DNA of 64,000 nucleotides. It comes from Actinomadura sp. NAK00032 (GTDB lineage: Bacteria; Actinomycetota; Actinomycetes; Streptosporangiales; Streptosporangiaceae). Positions 61,565 through 64,000 of the stretch are shown piece after piece. The first letter of the stretch is position 1. Each line of letters opens with the position of its first letter. A program made the position numbers and the translations under genes. The stretch lies in assembly GCF_013364275.1 (NCBI RefSeq), contig NZ_CP054932.1:7254001-7318000 (forward strand). The letters run 5' to 3'. The notes under the pieces are model-generated. The model did not search any database. It was not told where the DNA came from and saw only the letters and a list, made by a program, of their open reading frames with translations.

Positions 61565-62878
61565 TTAGAATCGGTTATCAGAATGACCGCGCCGCTGGCC
61601 GGATTCGGCCGCCATTCCCGGCGGATCACCGTCCAGGGCCGTGCCGTCCATAGCCGCACCGTCCCGGGCGGCGCTGGAGCCGGCGCCGGGGATGACGTCC
61701 TGGGGCGCGTCGTCCAGCGCGGCGTCGTCGATGACGGGGAGGGCCGAGAGCTCGCGCAGGAACGCGTCCAGCAGCCGCTCCTGCGCCCCCGGCTCGGCCT
61801 TCCTCGCCTGCTCCCGGATCAGCCGCAGCCCCTCCAGCAGATGGCTCTGCGCCGTCGCGAACCGCCGGGCCCGCCGCTCCAGCTGCCCGAGGTCCAGGTG
61901 CGCCTCCGCCGACGAGGGGACGTGCTCCAGCAGGAAGAGCAGCGTCTGCCGCGCCTCCTGCACCGCCCCGAGCGCGATGTTGCACCGGCCGAGCCGCAGC
62001 AGTGCCGACGGGCTGGGCGGCGCCACCGGGTCGTCCTGGACGCCGAGCAGCTCCTCCAGGTCGATGCGCGCGCGCTCGAACTCGCCGAGCCGCATCAGCG
62101 CCTCCGCCCGGACGTCCAGCAGCGCGGCCCACCCCTCGCGGTCGTCGGTCGCGACGCCGGCCAGCAGCCGCACCGCCTCCTGCGGCCGGCCCCGCTCCAG
62201 CACCGCCCACGCCCGCGCGACCCCGTCCGGCGGGGCGGCCGCCGCCTCGGCCGCGCTGTCCGGCGCCCCCGCGGTGCCGGACGGCGCACGGTCCGGGCCG
62301 CCGGACCGGTCCGAGACGTACAGCCAGGCGTCCATCGCGAAGCCCTTGCCGGGCAGCGAGCTGCGCACCCGCCAGAAGTCCTCGGCGCGCAGCGACCGGA
62401 ACCCGTTGCGGATCACGTCCTGGAACAGGTGGTCCGACACGATCACCGCGAGCTGCGCGGCCGGGTGGTCGTCCAGCGCGTCCTTCACCGGCGGGCTGTC
62501 CAGCAGCCGGAAGCAGTCGATCACGGCGGCGCCGTTGAACCCGGCCGGGCCCGGCGTCACCAGCCCGCTGGTCAGCGCGAGCCGCAGCCGGATCCGCGCG
62601 TCCTCGGCCAGCAGCCGGTTCTCCTGCCGCAACGCGACCTCCAGCTCCGCCACCAGCGCCGGGATGGCGGCGGTCTCGTCGATGTCGCTCGGCGGCAGGA
62701 TCAGCACGCCGTCCCCGCTGCTCTGCACGATCTGCTCGGGCAGCCCCGCCTCCCGGCAGGCCGCCATCGCCACGGTCACCAGCGCCTGCTGGGCGCGGAT
62801 CTGCTCGGGTACGAGCCTGCTGCTCCACCCCTTGATGTCGAGCGCCGCGCACAGCGAACGCCGCGACCGTGCCCCCAT
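61565..62878 (-). CDS. Cyclase-like domain with helical (TPR-like) repeats
   Basis: 437 residues from ATG at 62878 (AAAGGGGG upstream). Residues 1-200 form a class III cyclase-like domain like that at 43264-44031: ALDIKGWSSR with Asp, QSSGDGVLILPP with Asp and IRLRLALTSG. Residues 230-400 are TPR-like helices (RAWAVLERGRPQEAVRLLAG, DVRAEALMRLGEFERARIDL, LLRLGRCNIALGAVQEARQT). The C-terminus is acidic and disordered. It may be the upstream sensor of the island; separated from the operon by 228 bp. Confidence 0.65.
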   Translation of the reverse strand: MGARSRRSLCAALDIKGWSSRLVPEQIRAQQALVTVAMAACREAGLPEQIVQSSGDGVLILPPSDIDETAAIPALVAELEVALRQENRLLAEDARIRLRLALTSGLVTPGPAGFNGAAVIDCFRLLDSPPVKDALDDHPAAQLAVIVSDHLFQDVIRNGFRSLRAEDFWRVRSSLPGKGFAMDAWLYVSDRSGGPDRAPSGTAGAPDSAAEAAAAPPDGVARAWAVLERGRPQEAVRLLAGVATDDREGWAALLDVRAEALMRLGEFERARIDLEELLGVQDDPVAPPSPSALLRLGRCNIALGAVQEARQTLLFLLEHVPSSAEAHLDLGQLERRARRFATAQSHLLEGLRLIREQARKAEPGAQERLLDAFLRELSALPVIDDAALDDAPQDVIPGAGSSAARDGAAMDGTALDGDPPGMAAESGQRRGHSDNRF

Positions 62879-63001
62879 GCGTCCCCCTTTCCTCCGTGAC
62901 CGCAGTCTCGCGGCCGGGGGGACGGAGCAACCCGCACCAGTGCGGGAAAGGCGAGATCGCCTCAAATCCCGCCGCGCGGGAGCGTCACTCGCCGCGGAGC
63001 A

Positions 63002-63700
63002 TCACTCGCACAGTTCGGACGGCGCCTTCATCTCGGCGAGCCTAGCCAGCTCGTGCACGTCCAGCAGCACCACCCGGCCCCGCGCGCACAGCACGATGTC
63101 GCGCAGCGCGGGCCCGTTGAGCGCCTTCTGCACCGTGCCCTCCTGCGCGCCGATCAGCATCGCGAGCTGCTTCTGCCGGAGCCGGACGACGGGCCGGCCG
63201 TCCTCGCGCTCGGGCGCGCGCCACGCCTGGTACAGCAGCGCCCGCGCCAGCCGCACCTCGACCTCGTACCCGGCCGCGTCGGCGCGGTAGCTGTTGGCCT
63301 GGGAGAGCCGGTCGCCCGTCATCAGGTTCAGCGCGATCAGCGCCTCCGGGTGCGCGCGCAGGCACGCGATGAACGGCCGCGCCGGGATCACCGCCAGGAT
63401 CGACCGGTCGAGCGTGGTGACCGTCGCGGTGCGGACGCCGTCGCCGAGCACCGCCATCTCGCCGACCAGGTCGCCGCGGTGCCTGATGCCGAGCAGCGAC
63501 ACGCTGCCGTTCTCCACGCCGCGCACCACCGCGACGCGGCCGTCGAGGAGGAGGTGCACCTCCGTGCCCGGCTCGCCCTGCCGCATCAGGGGCCGGTCGC
63601 GCTGGACGGTCCGCGGCATGCCGAGCCGCAGGACCGCGTTGCGGGCCGGCGGGGTCAGCCGGCCGAGGAACGAGAGATGATGCCAACCGGAGCTCGTCAT
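63002..63700 (-). CDS. Crp/Fnr-family transcription factor
   Basis: 232 residues from ATG at 63700 with GAGGAG upstream. A cNMP-binding domain (GEPGTEVHLLLDGRVAVVRG, then RHRGDLVGEMAVLGDGVRTA) is followed by a long helix and a winged helix (VVRLRQKQLAMLIGAQEGTV with KALNG). The binding pocket has GEMAVL and RTAT, close to the phosphate-binding cassette of CRP, so a cyclic nucleotide ligand is possible. It is 123 bp upstream of a cyclase-like gene on the same strand. Confidence 0.88.
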   Translation of the reverse strand: MTSSGWHHLSFLGRLTPPARNAVLRLGMPRTVQRDRPLMRQGEPGTEVHLLLDGRVAVVRGVENGSVSLLGIRHRGDLVGEMAVLGDGVRTATVTTLDRSILAVIPARPFIACLRAHPEALIALNLMTGDRLSQANSYRADAAGYEVEVRLARALLYQAWRAPEREDGRPVVRLRQKQLAMLIGAQEGTVQKALNGPALRDIVLCARGRVVLLDVHELARLAEMKAPSELCE

Positions 63701-63817
63701 CGACGTCTCCTCAGCGCACGTGCGTGTCGCCGCTCCGGCCCCGCGGAGCCGGGCCGCCCGGACGGGCATTCAGTATGGCAGCCTCCCCACCGGCCGTTCC
63801 GGTCATGAGACACATAT

Positions 63818-64000
63818 CTACGGTGCCTCCCATGTCCGGGCGAGCGCGGCGGCCAGCAGCACCCGCGCCCCCTGCCGGTCGCCGCGCCGGGCCGCCTCGC
63901 GGGCCAGCACGCGCAGCGGCGCGTCGCCCGCCGGGAACACCTCCGCCGCCGCGTTCACCAGCCGGTCGCCCTCGTCCGAGCGGCCCCGGCGGTAGGCGCG
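63818..64000 (-). CDS. Partial gene, C-terminal helical (TPR-like) segment
   Basis: The minus strand is open from the window edge to a TAG at 63818-63820, with high third-position GC. The 60 visible residues have helical-repeat character (FPAGDAPLRVLAREAARRGD, then ARVLLAAALARTWEAP). The rest of the gene is outside the window. Family unknown. Confidence 0.55.
   Translation of the reverse strand, partial: RAYRRGRSDEGDRLVNAAAEVFPAGDAPLRVLAREAARRGDRQGARVLLAAALARTWEAP

Noticed and set aside
63720..63995. Plus-strand reading frame at the right window edge
   Set aside because: The minus strand gives a more protein-like sequence with a stop at 63818; the plus frame is Arg/Ser-rich.

Overview
The window is very GC-rich. 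Its codons end almost always in G or C, GTG and TTG starts are frequent, and stop and start codons overlap throughout. Together with an mce locus, a Methyltransf_19 (DUF574) gene, several secreted chitinases and an actinobacterial tubulin-like gene, this points to the chromosome of a filamentous actinomycete. A relative of Actinomadura or Streptosporangium seems most likely; that placement is inference, as no marker gene is present. I found no rRNA, tRNA or CRISPR array.

Layout. (1) 1-6.7 kb holds small metabolic units: a LysR regulator divergent from a class III CoA-transferase and a MatC-like dicarboxylate carrier, a P450 coupled to a DUF574 methyltransferase, and an SRPBCC protein coupled to a NUDIX hydrolase. 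(2) 6.7-14.2 kb is a translationally coupled six-gene operon (hyfI, B, C, E, F, G order) preceded by an ArsR regulator. It resembles the Rv0081-Rv0087 locus of Mycobacterium tuberculosis. The large subunit lacks the cysteines that bind Ni-Fe, so this is better seen as an energy-converting-hydrogenase-related (Ehr) complex than as a hydrogenase. (3) 14.3-16.8 kb has a secreted protein, an FmdB-type zinc ribbon protein and a formamidase. (4) 17-28.3 kb is a chitin-degradation cluster: three intact GH18 chitinases with binding modules, an AA10 LPMO, a DUF305 protein and a fourth chitinase broken by a tnpB-only insertion element. A methyltransferase and an internally duplicated protein lie between the first two chitinases. 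Two of the chitinases share an upstream palindrome and a leader element. (5) 28.4-34.5 kb is a remnant mce lipid-import operon: a second tnpB-only element sits between a truncated yrbE gene and a truncated mceD, and about five genes' worth of DNA is missing. A double inverted repeat lies upstream. (6) 34.5-37.2 kb has a nitroreductase, a VOC protein and an acyltransferase-3 protein.

(7) 37.2-63.7 kb is the most unusual part: a co-directional minus-strand island of 18 genes. Sixteen of them (61336 down to 37186) are separated by at most 34 nt and mostly overlap. It encodes a secreted vWA protein, a tubulin-like GTPase, two large membrane proteins, a pseudokinase, a GTPase fused to a domain it shares with its neighbour, three P-loop ATPases with a common N-terminal NPF motif, a nucleotide-cyclase-like protein, a protein with a degenerate P-loop, an SPFH-like protein, and a PP2C phosphatase, kinase and vWA trio that matches the described TerY-P triad. 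A second cyclase-like protein and a Crp/Fnr regulator lie upstream. The components match classes described for NTP-dependent signalling and biological-conflict systems in multicellular bacteria, but I know of no characterised system with this full combination. The window ends inside a further minus-strand gene.
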